Shown here piece by piece: positions 26,856 to 38,241 of a stretch of 64,000 bases of DNA. The notes under the pieces were generated by a model. The model did not search any database, was not told where the DNA came from, and saw nothing but the letters and a program-made list of their open reading frames with translations. Each line of letters starts with the position of its first letter. Within the stretch, counting starts at the first letter, position 1. The position numbers and the translations under genes are program-made. The DNA is from Auanema rhodensis (lineage: Eukaryota; Nematoda; Chromadorea; Rhabditida; Rhabditidae). The DNA lies in assembly GCA_964057225.1 (NCBI GenBank), contig OZ059894.1:6417131-6481130 (forward strand), read 5' to 3'.

Positions 26856-29800
26856 ATGAGAGGGATTCAGCTCTTTCTTTTTTTTCTGGTTGCGAGAATC
26901 GCAGCTAAAAGACAAGATCCAGAATGCAAAATGACCACAGTAAGTTAATATTGTTGTCGGTTCTCAATATTTGATCATGTTGTCATTAAAAGTTAAAACA
27001 TACAATTCTAGCCTCAAATTATTGAGCACTGGGGTTATCCATCACAAACTGCTCATGTTACAACAGAAGATGGATATATACTCGAAATGCATCGAATTCC
27101 TTTTGGAAAAAATAGTAAACTTTTTTTATTTATTTATTAGTACAACTAGTACAAAGAAGTTCATAAAGGTTTATTCTGAATGAAATATGGAATACGTGAG
27201 TGACGTGAGAAGAAGACGCGTGAGCTTGACACGTGAGCATGTTATTTCTTATATGAACGCCAAAAGCGGTTGTAGTAACATTAAACCAAATTTTGAAAAT
27301 ATATGAATGCGAAACTGAGATAGTTTCAGATATGAGTCCGAATCGACCAGTTGTTTTTATGCAGCATGGTCTCGAATGTAGTAGTTCCAACTGGATTGTA
27401 AATACACCAACTGAGAGTGCAGGTAAATATTAATATAGTATATACAATATAATATCTATTGTTTCTTCAGGTTTCCTTTTTGCTGATGCTGGTTTTGATG
27501 TTTGGCTCGGAAACATGAGAGGAAATATGTATAGTAAAAACCATGTTTCTTTGAAGCCAAGACATGATGCTTTTTGGAAATGGAGGTTTGTTTATAAGGG
27601 AGTTATAGCTAAAAGAACAAAAGAAAGAAGTGAAATATTTGTATAATAATATCATGAAATTGATTGAACAAATACATTTAACGAAATGATAGGTTGACTT
27701 TCAGTTGGGATGAGATGCAGAAATACGATTTAGAAGCCATGATTAACCATGTACTTAATGTCACAAATCAAGATTCCTTGTATTATATTGGTCATTCACA
27801 AGGAACATTAACAATGTTTTCTAAGCTGTCTGAACAACAAGAGTTTTCTAAAAAGGTATTTGTTTTTTTTCCTCTTTTCTTCAATACAGTTTTATTTGAT
27901 AACTAATTTCAACTTTTCTGACTTTCAGATTAAAAAATTCTTTGCTTTGGCTCCTGTTGGAGCTGTGAAGCACATCAAGGGCATGCTCAGGTTTTTAGCT
28001 GAAAATTTCAGCATTGAACTAGATGTGAACTTTTTAAAAATGATATTATAAGATTATTTCCGTGGTTTAGGCTTGGTACGATGTTTTTGGAGCTGGTGAA
28101 TTTATGCCAAACAGTATTATAACGAAAACTGTCGCGACTGCAGTTTGTGGTGGTTTAAAGGTATATCTTTTAAAATAATTGTGAATATCATGCATAATTA
28201 ATCCTTTATCAGCAATTAACTAATATTACCCCTTACTTCTGATTATTTATTTTATTTCAGGTTGAGAAGGAATTGTGTGATAATGTGTTATTCCTTATCG
28301 CTGGGCCAGAAAGCAATCAGCTGAATCAGGCTAGAACAAAATTTTTATTTTTTTGATAAATGAAATCATTGAAAACCATGATCTCCTGTAATTATACTGT
28401 TATAGACCCGTGTACCAGTATACTTATCCCACACTCCAGCTGGTACATCATCTATGAACATTCAGCATTGGCTTCAAATGGTTAAAAAGGGAACAGTTTC
28501 GATGTACGACCGTGGAAAGCGGGAGAATGAGAAAGTCTATGGACAGGTAAAGACAAAATGAAAACAGACACTTAGACTTATTCTAGTGTTTCTATGGTGC
28601 ATCAAAACTTGAAAAGAAATTCTTGTACAAATACTCGTGTTAAGAGAAAATGTTTGAAAAATATCAGAAAAACTCGGATCTTGCAAAAAAAAAATGCTAA
28701 ATCTGAAACAGATTCTGAAAACACGTAAGGGAAAAACTCGATTAGAGAATTTCGCATGTTTTGCAAGAACTGAGTTGTTAGAACAGTTAAAAATATTATA
28801 TTTACCAATATTATGAGTCCCAAAGATTATTTTCTCTCTGCGTTTTTCACAGCTTCTATTTTTTCGTAATAACAGAGATAGATTGGCTCGAATTAGTTAG
28901 CAGAAATCTAAAACGTTAGTCAAGCAGTTACAAAATTTTATGAGATAAAACAATGAAAACTCTAACTTTTTGCTCATTTCCTCTAAGTTACTGATTAATA
29001 TTTATACCGAACAGCTATGAATATACATCCAACTTCAGTTAAAAAATATTTCAGAATTATATAGGGCAATAAATCAATAATATTTTTTTGTTTCTCATTC
29101 AAATCCGTGTAGTTTGTCATTTTGCTGAAATGTCTATCATATATCGAACATCCTTTTGACATAATTCCCAGCTAATCAAATCTAAAATCATCAACCTATC
29201 CTACTTGGTGTTCACAAACTACTGGCGTTGTGAGAATTTAAGAACCGAGTGTTGCTAAGAGTGACCAATGTCAACAAATTACAACTTTTGCAAATTGACG
29301 ATTCTTTCTTTTCTATTCTTCTTCTTTTCATTACTATTACAAGCTGGTCTGATCAAGGTGAAATGATCTCTAACACTTATATGTTGAAGACAAAACCGAA
29401 AATTAATGGCATTAATACAAATATGTGATTGTGGGAAATAAACTTGCCTCCTTTTATTATATATTATTATAATAGAACGTTTTTAGCCTACCCCACCTGA
29501 GTATGACTTCACCAAGATTAGAAATCCAATCTATCTTTATTGGGGCGATAGCGACTGGCTTGCTGATCCTAAAGACATAAGAGAATTCCTTTTCCCAAGG
29601 ATTAATGACACAGTTGTGGTAAGTGTGTTTAAAATAAAATACAAATGGGAAAAATATAACATTTGCTATAACAAAGAGCTGAGATGGAAGTTGAATGTCT
29701 GCAATTAAACACGATGTTAACGTAAACTTTTGATCGAAATATGTTTTTTGTATAATAATGTCGATATTTACCACTAAAGCGACATTTTTTTAAGGAAAAT

Positions 29801-29911
29801 CATTTCTTCTTTGACTATAATCATTTGGACTTCATTTGGGGACTCAATGCTACAGCTGATATATATATTCCAATCATCAATCTTCTCAAAAAAGAAAACA
29901 ATATGCCATAA
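26856..29911 (+). CDS. lysosomal acid lipase-like protein (AB-hydrolase, lipl family)
   Basis: Predicted secreted or lysosomal lipase that hydrolyses neutral lipids. Eleven exons: 26856-26939, 27012-27114, 27330-27422, 27471-27585, 27705-27855, 27929-28024, 28071-28160, 28261-28329, 28406-28546, 29487-29618 and 29795-29911. They add up to 1191 nt, 396 residues plus stop, the usual size of the family. A signal peptide is followed by the acid-lipase N-domain ([20 protein letters not shown]), the oxyanion region ([13 protein letters not shown]), the nucleophile elbow GHSQG, the catalytic Asp region ([11 protein letters not shown]) and the catalytic His ([11 protein letters not shown]). The triad is complete. 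The intron after 28329 has a GC donor (CAG|GCTAGA), which is needed to keep the conserved [18 protein letters not shown]. Intron 9 is 940 bp and shows no gene. Its end is convergent with the next gene, 85 bp away. Which lipl paralogue it matches cannot be told. Confidence 0.94.
28547..29486 (+). other. 940-bp intron of the lipase gene
   Basis: Donor CAG|GTAAAG, acceptor GTTTTTAG. Its length stands out against the other introns of this gene (45-215 bp). No ORF, repeat or RNA was recognised in it. Confidence 0.7.
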
Positions 29912-29996
29912 AAAACACACTTTGCATAAATATTTTTATAATATTAAAATGTTTATGTACAATCTAATTCGAAACAAAAAAAAAACAATGAGATAC

Positions 29997-30453
29997 TTAG
30001 AATAAGAAATCATATTTGAATTTATCATCCCTAACAGCATTAGAAATAATTTCGTAATCGATAAGGATTCGCTCACGGCAAGCAGTGAGATCATCATTGT
30101 TAGAGTACATGCCTGAAAAGTCATGACCCATAAATTCCCCTAGGAATAATTTTTAAAAGCTTACAGAAACTCCAAGCAATATCTAAACCTTTAGATGCAT
30201 ATTGCTTACATTCTTCAGTGCGCTGCTTGCAGAATATATTTTTCACTCGTGTCTCACACTTTTCTCTGTATGTTTGGCAGAGATCGTCCTGAAAAAGTAA
30301 AACGTTGAACTCATTATTTTTTCGATTTCAATAGATATTGTAATCAAAACTGTTACTTTATCAAAAACTTACAATTGGAAATTCAGGCCTTGATGGTAAA
30401 GATGAAATTAAAACAACGCAGAAGCAAAGGATAACAACAAACAACTTCTGCAT
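29997..30453 (-). CDS. small secreted six-cysteine protein, function unknown
   Basis: Three exons: 30453-30373, 30288-30165 and 30112-29997, giving about 106 residues. The start is the first ATG after a short leader and opens a clear signal peptide (MQKLFVVILCFCVVLISSLP). The mature part has six cysteines in an alpha-rich, charged sequence (DDLCQTYREKCETR, NIFCKQRTEECKQY, AWSFCMYSNNDDLTAC). The last intron (52 bp, GTAAGC to TTTTCAG) is chosen over a 25-bp alternative because its acceptor is canonical and it restores the sixth cysteine. I do not recognise the family. It is convergent with the lipase gene. The even cysteine number suggests three disulphides and an extracellular role. Confidence 0.72.
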
Positions 30454-32422
30454 TTTTTGTTCTAAACATTAAAATTATAAAAAATTATAAAAGCTCTCAT
30501 TATGTTAAATACACGAGAAAATATGCTGAGCAATATCTTTAATGCTGTTACGTTCATGTGACTTGAAAGTTCTCAAAACATCAATCAATCTAAGAGCATG
30601 CATACATATGCATTAAATTTTCTAGAATAAAACATTCGTTCTCTATCGAACAGATGAAATTTTAAAATTGGTCACATGTTTCTGACCAACAACGGTAATT
30701 ATGGTTCGGAAACTAAAAACAGGATGACTTCAAGACTACAATACAGTGAATGTCTTGACTTTCTTAGCCAGGAAAAAAAACATAATTGAAATATGCATTG
30801 AATCTGAAAATAAAGTTGACACCGTAAAAAATCTAAATAACAAGTGAAATGAAGACGAAACAATGACTGCTCCAGCTAAGGAATGGGCCACTCTTTATAT
30901 AGAAATTAAGCCTGGTACGTCGAGATGGAAAGTCAAATTCAAGCTGTTCTCTTTTAATACGGTTAAATTTTAAAAGCTTACTGAAAAAACGAGATGTCAC
31001 GTCTTTTTTTTTGGAAATACAAAGCATTACAATAGCTAGAACAGGTCATTGGTGGGAACTACTTTGCACTAGTACTGTCGTTTATTAACAACATATCAAT
31101 TACGATAAGAAAAAATAAAAAAAAAGTAAAAGAAGGAATAAAAAAAGCAGCAATTTGAGAACAAAATGAAGCCACAATATATAACAAAAGCTGAGTTCTA
31201 GTTTTTTTTAAAAAGAAAAGAAAAACGCAAAAATAATTAACTTCGATCAATTGTTCTATTTGGCTAAATTGACATTCAGTATAGTAGTAGCAGTCATTGC
31301 TGAGTTACAGAGAAGATAACAGCTTCAACTATATTCACTGATACAACATCTGCTTCTATTTTTCTAGAAGTATGTATGTTAAATGGCCAGAAGAGAAGAA
31401 ATCCCATTATAAACATGTTTAAGGCTTGTATAGAAGTGACTGGATTTATCCAGGCCATTAATTTAATTTCAATTCACATTCATTTTCATTTTCATCCAAA
31501 ACTTTATTTAGATCCAGATAACGTTGAACATAAAATGTCAAAAGAATAATTATCAAAGAAAAGAAAGTTGACAATCTTAATTGTCTTGCGAAAATAGAAC
31601 ATCAGTGAAAGTGTATCCAGAAATTCTTTAAGAGTTTCATGATAGTTTCGTAGAATTTGTACAAAAGTATAAAGATTGGAACAGTTCCGTATTTCATTGA
31701 AATAAATTAAAGCAAATTCAAAACGTGGGATTGTAAATATTTATGCAGAAAATGATTGGACTTCATTTTCCTCAAGAATAGCGGTTACATGGTTGCATTT
31801 CTTAAATAAGATGAAACTGACCATACATACGACACTACTTCAATTACAGTCAAGAAAAAGTAGCAAAAAGATGAAATGATAATGTTACGCCCATACTATT
31901 TGAAAATATCGAAACTTTCTCCAAAACTAAAAAGATCATGATCAGTCCCATCATCACCGCAATACTTTTTAATTAATGGCAAGAGAAATCGCGAAGACAG
32001 TGACAAGCTAGATGAAAACTTATAAGTTGATCGCAACTTTTTTTTAGTGTCTTGTAACTAGGTGGTCTAATAATATCCGTTTACTGTCTATTTCAAGAAG
32101 AACTAAGGTTGCGTCTTCATATGGAGGTGAAACAAACTATTTTCCAAAACGTTCATTTATACAATTTTAATACAATAGATCATCATACTTTGATCTTACT
32201 CCTTTAATATGTACATCTTCATCAAGCAAAAGGGTGTTAACAGCAAAACACCTCATTTTAAGGACGTTGATCGAAGATTGATAATTCAATATTATTTTTT
32301 AAAAACAATCGAAAAATATAAAAAATGTAAAACAGCATTATAAATATCAGATTCATAGTATAAATAAAGAAAGGTTGATTAAAGTTCGATTTACAAAATC
32401 ATCAATGAGGCGGAGAAATTAT
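30454..32422. other. 2-kb intergenic region without a recognisable gene
   Basis: It lies between the start of the six-cysteine gene and the stop of UVSSA, both on the minus strand. ORFs are short and AT-driven. No tRNA-like or repeated structure was noticed. Confidence 0.6.
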
Positions 32423-35009
32423 CTATGCGCAAATTGATCTCCAAATTTCTTTTGAATTTTGGCTTTTCGGATTGAGTCCAAGACGGCAGATACTCTTTTA
32501 ACAGTTCGCTTATTAAGGAGTTTTTCGGTGAGACGGTCTCGTAATGCCCTCCCACTTGGAACCCGCTTAGCGCTTTTTTTCCCATTTAAGGTAAATGACT
32601 TCCCAGTTCCAGCTTCGAGATCTCTGTGAAATGATGAATTAAACCGTATAAGAATGTTATAAGAAAAACCTTATATAGTCTTCGTCCTCTTCATAAATGC
32701 ATTGTGAACCTTTTGGTTCCGCTGCTAGTGCCTGTTGCCTCCACCGCTCCTCACTCCAATAACTATCTTCAGTTATAGGGAACCCTTCCGTATCTCTGTC
32801 TATTATCGGACCATGAATTGGGCATCTATAAAAACAATCATTCAAAGAACAAACTGATCTACAAACTTTGAAAAATCCATTCGAGGACAAAGTTTCCCAC
32901 TAGTTAACCTGGCTTTGCATGCCTTTTTTGGGCGTCGTTCTGGACCTACATAGGTGAATACTCTTGTCCTATAAACATCCTCTGATTCAGTCCTAGGGCT
33001 GAAATAAACAATGATTTTGTAATTAAGAACGGTGCAAACCTATCGGCATCATCAGAAGGTCTCCAAAAACGATGACAATCAGAATTATTCATAGGAACCT
33101 GAATAGGTTCCCTTTTCTCCTCTCCCCAATATTTCAAATCCAATCCAAATGGTAACACAGGTACATCAATACGATCAGGTAACTTATCTACTTTACTATC
33201 ATCTTTATCCTAGATATATATAAAAATTCAAATCCTAAAAATGGGATTTAACACTACCATCCTCTGAGGTGTTAACGATTTACTGCAGCATGGCTCATCA
33301 CTCGTAATTTTTTTCATTATATACTCTGGGACTTCATAAGGAGCAACAAAATGTTCAACTAAAAATTAACTATCAACACGAGTGCGAAGATGTTATCATA
33401 CTTTCTTTCTCAGGAACATCTTCAAGGTCGGAATCATCATCAGAAGATTCATGAACCATTTTCTACAAAGCGACATTTGAAATGTTTCCACATGGCTTGT
33501 AATACCTTAGTTTTCGTTGGCAAATTCAGTTCGTCAACTTTTTCACAATAGCCATCCATTCTCGATTTAAGATTAATTAATTCTTTCATCAGTTTTTCTG
33601 ATTTTTCTGATTTGGTTAAGCCTAGCAGCCATCTATTAACAAAAAAATTAGTGACTGAAATAGTTACAAAGTAAACTTATTTAGAGTGAGTTTATGATGC
33701 TCTAAAGAAAGTTTGCAATCACGCACAGACTGAAACAACCAATCAAGATATTATTCTATGGAACATATACCTGGACTATATCTCTATTTTCATCGGATAC
33801 TTTTACATTTGGCACTACGTCTTTGATTACGATAGAAATAGTTTCATTATAGTTGTAACCGTGCAAATTTTTCTTGAAATAATTTAATAAAAGCTATATC
33901 GAAAAAAACTTACATCAAACTCCTTTAATCCTGAAGTTGTTTCTTTAATCTCAATGGGATCCTCTTCAAAAACAGGAACAAGAATTTTTAAAGCATTGTC
34001 GATTTCAGTAACGCATAGCTCCATATCTTCCTTAGCTTCATTGAATTGAATTCGAATTTGAGCAGCTTTCTACAAAACATTAAACTTGACGGAGAAAAAT
34101 TAATGCAACCGTTTCAATGAAACTATAACATTAAATAAAATTCATACACCGAACATTAGACTGACTAGATTATTGAACATGTCACAAATCCCCGATAATA
34201 AAATTAAGAAGCCTTGGACTAGTAGCAATCTTACCCTTTCAGCCCTTTCGGCTGCACGTCTTTCCTGTTCTTCACGTTTTTTTCTCTGGATAACCAATTC
34301 TGTTGATAGGTTATTGTAATCTACAGACTATAAAGACAAAATTTTTTGTTCAAATAATATACGATTTCATACTGTCGATCTGTTCAGAAATGCATCTACA
34401 TGATTTAACTGATCATATCCTGGTCCATATTTAGTATGCCACGTCTTAATCGTCTAGAAAAAATTTGATACATCTCTAAGTAAATAAGTATCAAAAACTT
34501 TCAGTGCGTAAACCCTCAAATCATTTGCTTCAGGGTTAAGACGAGGCATTGTATTATAGATAGGATCAATTTTGCAAACAAGGATCAATAAATCCTGAAT
34601 AAGTTCGAATCGTACAATATCAATCAACGAGTTATGCTTACTTTTATACGTGCGCACATTTCAACTCTAAAAAGATGAGATCTATTGAAAAAATAATCCA
34701 TTATTGATAGTGCTTTTTGCTTTCTAACCAAGCTTTTGTCATACTGCAAAATAATGATAATACATTCCTTTATTGGAAATAGAACATACCTCGAGCTTAA
34801 AAAAAAGACGTTCCATAAGTGGTACAACTAAATTATCATTTTTTATAATAATTGTTTTTATAATTTTTAATTCATTTGCTTTTGGATCAATATAGACCGT
34901 TTCACGCTGAAAGTTTGTATTGATTATTCAGAATTTGTTTTAGCAGTTATACATCTTTGAGTAGTTCTTCAACTGCTTCCATTATCCTTTGGTCATCAGC
35001 ATAACTCAT
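32423..35009 (-). CDS. uvs-1: UV-stimulated scaffold protein A (UVSSA) homologue
   Basis: UVSSA links stalled RNA polymerase II and CSA/CSB to TFIIH and USP7 in transcription-coupled nucleotide excision repair. The start at 35009 gives MSYADDQRIMEAVEELLKD. The N-terminal VHS/ENTH-like helical domain follows (about residues 1-150, with LKTIKTWHTKYGPGYDQLNH near its end), then a charged coiled region (RKKREEQERRAAERAERV). The C-terminal DUF2043 region is unmistakable: LPFGLDLKYWGEE, HRFWRPSDDAD, then a zinc-binding C-C-C-H pattern split over an intron (CKARLTSGKLCPRMDFSKC and PIHGPIIDRD), and DLEAGTGKSFTLNGKK. The stop is after DQFAHR. It has many introns of about 45 bp and one of about 160 bp near 34.1-34.2 kb. 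It is divergent from mL49 with 244 bp between start codons. The symbol follows the C. elegans orthologue name. Confidence 0.92.
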
Positions 35010-35253
35010 ATTGGTTTTATAATATAGTCAAATATATGAACATTAAAACTATAATCACAGTCTAGGGAGATAAACACCGGGTCTGGAACCGAACAGTATA
35101 GCAAATTACGAACATTCAATAATCAACTATTCGTTACGTACACGTAACTTTACACCTTTCAATACTTGAAATTCAATTATAAGACTTGAAATAAGCTTAA
35201 AAAATTTTTTTTCAATCAAATTAGTTTAATCAGTCAAATTTTATTTTCAGAGT
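35010..35253. promoter_or_regulatory. shared divergent promoter of UVSSA and mL49
   Basis: Only 244 bp separate the two start codons. It ends with a strong acceptor (TTATTTTCAG) three bases before the mL49 ATG, a likely spliced-leader site. Control elements of both genes must overlap here unless they lie in introns. No specific motif was recognised. Confidence 0.5.
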
Positions 35254-36049
35254 ATGTATTCACTATCAGCGTCATGTAGATTAGGTCGACTTGTTGGCTG
35301 CTCTTTTCAAAATATCAATAGGGTTCGAGCATTATGTTCCAGTAAGAACGCTACTTCTAATAATTCTAAACCCTGGGAGGACCCGTGGAAACATGCTCTT
35401 CCTCCACAAGGTAAATAAGTTTATTTGCAAGCTAGTGAACGTACTTTTTTTTAGATAATACTTATACTGATGTTGAAGAACTTGATGTCGATTGGAAGTA
35501 TGTTCAACGATTAATGCCTCATGATGTTGTACCAGAATTACCAAAACACTCAAGTTATCCTACTCCTAGTGGATGGAAGCCACCAGCCTGTAAGTTTCTT
35601 TAAAATATATTTTTTATTCATATGAAAACTACTAAATAAGTTTTGTGAAATATCCTTTTAGGTCCACCTCCATCATTACCTTATTATGTTCGTAGAAAGC
35701 GAGATCACACGTTTGCTCTATATTTGGAGAGAAGACGGTAAGCCTCAATTTGAAATAGATTTGTTCTATTTATTTTAAGGGACCAACTCAATGAGAAAAC
35801 TCTTGATTTTGAGTATGCAGAATTAGTTGTTGTTAGGGGTATAGATGGGGACGTTTTTGTGAGTATAATTTAGTTAAACTAGATATAACCATCTTTTTAT
35901 AGGCTTTCGAGAACGACTTGAGAACATTTTTAGAATCTAACCTTGGAAAGCCAGTAGCCTCACATGTGGATGAGCTTAAGGGAAGAGTGAAAGTCAAGGG
36001 AGCTGAACGATCTCTTATAGAACAGTTTTTGTTTGAAAAAGGTTTTTAG
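35254..36049 (+). CDS. mrpl-49: mitochondrial large ribosomal subunit protein mL49
   Basis: Component of the 39S subunit of the mitochondrial ribosome. The product is about 197 residues over five exons. The N-terminus is rich in Ser, Arg and Cys and lacks acidic residues, as in a mitochondrial presequence (MYSLSASCRLGRLVGCSFQ). The family signature follows: GWKPPACPPPSLPYYVRR, then a beta-strand with a basic stretch (LYLERRRDQLN), VVRGIDGDVF, FLESNLGKPVASHVDELKG, and the terminal FLFEKGF shared with animal mL49. The start was chosen because it follows a TTTTCAG acceptor by three bases. ANCHR begins 273 bp downstream on the same strand, so the two may be one operon. Confidence 0.9.
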
Positions 36050-36321
36050 ATTGTTGTATTGAAAAATTTAAGGCCAAGTAATTGTTTATTGTTGACATCG
36101 AGAGTTATAAATAGTAATTTTTATACTGTTTTGTTGTGATTCTATGAGTTTTAGACTATACTATCTAGTGATGAGTCATGACTACTACTTTTTTTGCCAA
36201 CTAGTTCTATCGTTTGTTCATCACGAGAACGTCTAACAAAATCTAAAAATAAGTTATGGTTATTCACTCTAAGAAAAATATGAAGTCATTGCGGAAGAAA
36301 GTTTTATCCCTTTCAGTATTT

Positions 36322-37933
36322 ATGCCAGCAGCAGCTGGATGCACCAATTGTAGAACGAAATACAATTTATTAACCAGAGAGGTATTGATTTTGTTTTTAA
36401 ATGCTATGATTTTATAATAGGTTGGATGTCCAAGCTGTGGTCTCTCCTTTTGCAAAAAATGTTTAGGATATAAGACACGCAGTCCAAGACAAGGGAATCA
36501 GTTAGTTCCTGTGTGCTATGAATGTTATCAAAGAGGAGAAGAGGCTAAACTAAAAAATCCTGCTTTGCCAGTACAAGTATTTTTATATCATATAAAACTG
36601 TATATCAGGAAATATAGACAGTTTCATCCAATAAAGAGACTACTGGAAACGCTGTTATTTCTAATTGGTGGGGTGAAGGTTTGCCACCACCATCATTAAG
36701 GCAACAGTTAGGTACGTTTATTATACGCTTAAGCTATTTAATATATGTCTATGAATTATTTTCAATCAGCGGTTATTTTAGGGACCAATCCTGCACCCTC
36801 GAAAAAAGTTACTGCTCCAGTTTTACCTCATCAATCGCAGTCAAATCCACCCCAGAATTCTAAGATAAATTTTGAAAAAGAGTTAGGTGATCGACTTACA
36901 GAACTTAAAGATGAGGGTTAATATATTTCTATGATTTTTTAATTTATTTTCATTATTTTCAGGGCGTTCTGAACAACTTCCTTCAATATCGAATCTGGAG
37001 GAGCGTTTGGCAGCTCTTCGTGGTTGTGATGTCGAACTCGTTAGAAATCCTCGTTTGGTATTCCATTATATATTTTTTGTTTCTTGTAATATGGCTTGTT
37101 TTAGTGGTTCTCGAACAATGAACCTACTATCAATGCTGAAAGTTCTGATGCATTGATAGAACAAGCACAAGGTTTAGCTATGATCGAGGAAAAGTATGAT
37201 GCTTAAGTTTGTAATATTCCTTCCTTTGTTTCAGATACGACTTAGATAAGGCATTGATTGAAAGAGTTAATAAACTCCATGAAAAAGATCAAACAATGAA
37301 AACAGGTATATTATGATCGAAATTCCAATCGTAAGAATACGCTTCTCAGATGTGTCAAACTGTCCCGATCCCAGATTTTCAACGGTCTCTGATGCTGATT
37401 CTCTTATGATGAATGCTGAAGAACGAACACAGTTTGAAAAGTATACTTTACTTAGTTTTAAGATTAAAAGTAGTGCTGTTTTGAGAATATTAAATGAAGC
37501 TGAAGAAGAGAACAAAAAAATCCTTGCCCGAAAGGAGAATGTGGATGAAGAACTCAAAGATGTGATGAAAATAAGTATGTGTTGCATATATGTATATTAA
37601 AATAAGTTCTATTGAAGCTAAACAAAGATCAGAAGAGCTGCAAAAAATCCAAACAGAGTTTACTAAATTCTGGGATAAACAAATACATAAGACGGTAAAT
37701 CTATTTATATTCATCCTTATATATATATATATGTTCGTTTTTGAAATGATTTCAAACAATTCTTGTAGATTGAAGATGATTCTGAAAATGATGAGGATAT
37801 AGATGATGAGATGCTTAAAAAAATTATGAAAGAAGCTGAAGAAACTCCCGACATTCCAGACGAAAAAGGTAAAACTCAACAAAATGAGTCGTCTCCGAAA
37901 AAGGGGTTTTTGCGAAATTTTTTCAAAAAATGA
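36322..37933 (+). CDS. FYVE-domain abscission checkpoint regulator (ANCHR/ZFYVE19 homologue)
   Basis: ANCHR keeps VPS4 and CHMP4 at the midbody ring to delay abscission in the presence of lagging chromatin. The start at 36322 follows a CTTTCAG acceptor. The N-terminal FYVE-like zinc finger is complete (CTNCRTKYNL, VGCPSCGLSFCKKC, PVCYEC). It has a degenerate phosphoinositide-binding motif (SPRQGNQ), as in ANCHR itself. Next come the conserved NWWGEGLPPPSLRQQL, MIM-like helices (ISNLEERLAALRGC, ALIEQAQGLAMIEEKYDLDK), a coiled coil (EAEEENKKILARKENVDEEL) and an acidic tail with a basic end (KKGFLRNFFKK). Intron phases agree throughout when two acceptors ending in GAG or AAG are accepted (before 37486 and about 37618). 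Identification rests on domain order and the short conserved motifs. Confidence 0.83.
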
Positions 37934-38241
37934 TAAAAACTGGTAAAGTGTATATAAATGATAAGTATTTATATAAACATTCGTATATTTCTTTGTATTA
38001 CTGTAATTTTAAATGTTTAAAAAATAAATTATATTCCATCAAATGTCTTGCCTATGGTTCCCGATGTATTGAGATTATTATGCTTGATAAGTATCATAAT
38101 CCTGTCATAATGAACAATCGAATGAAAGCGAATATGGGTGGGATATGAATGAATCAGGTATCCTAAGATATTTTGAACAGATAAAAACTATTATTATTAT
38201 TATCTACCAAAGAAGTCTTTGCTGAAATTAAATTACTGATC

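Noticed and set aside
30140-30164. 25-bp intron in the six-cysteine gene
   Set aside because: It is too short for the spliceosome. A 52-bp intron from the same donor to a TTTTCAG acceptor is canonical and adds a cysteine.
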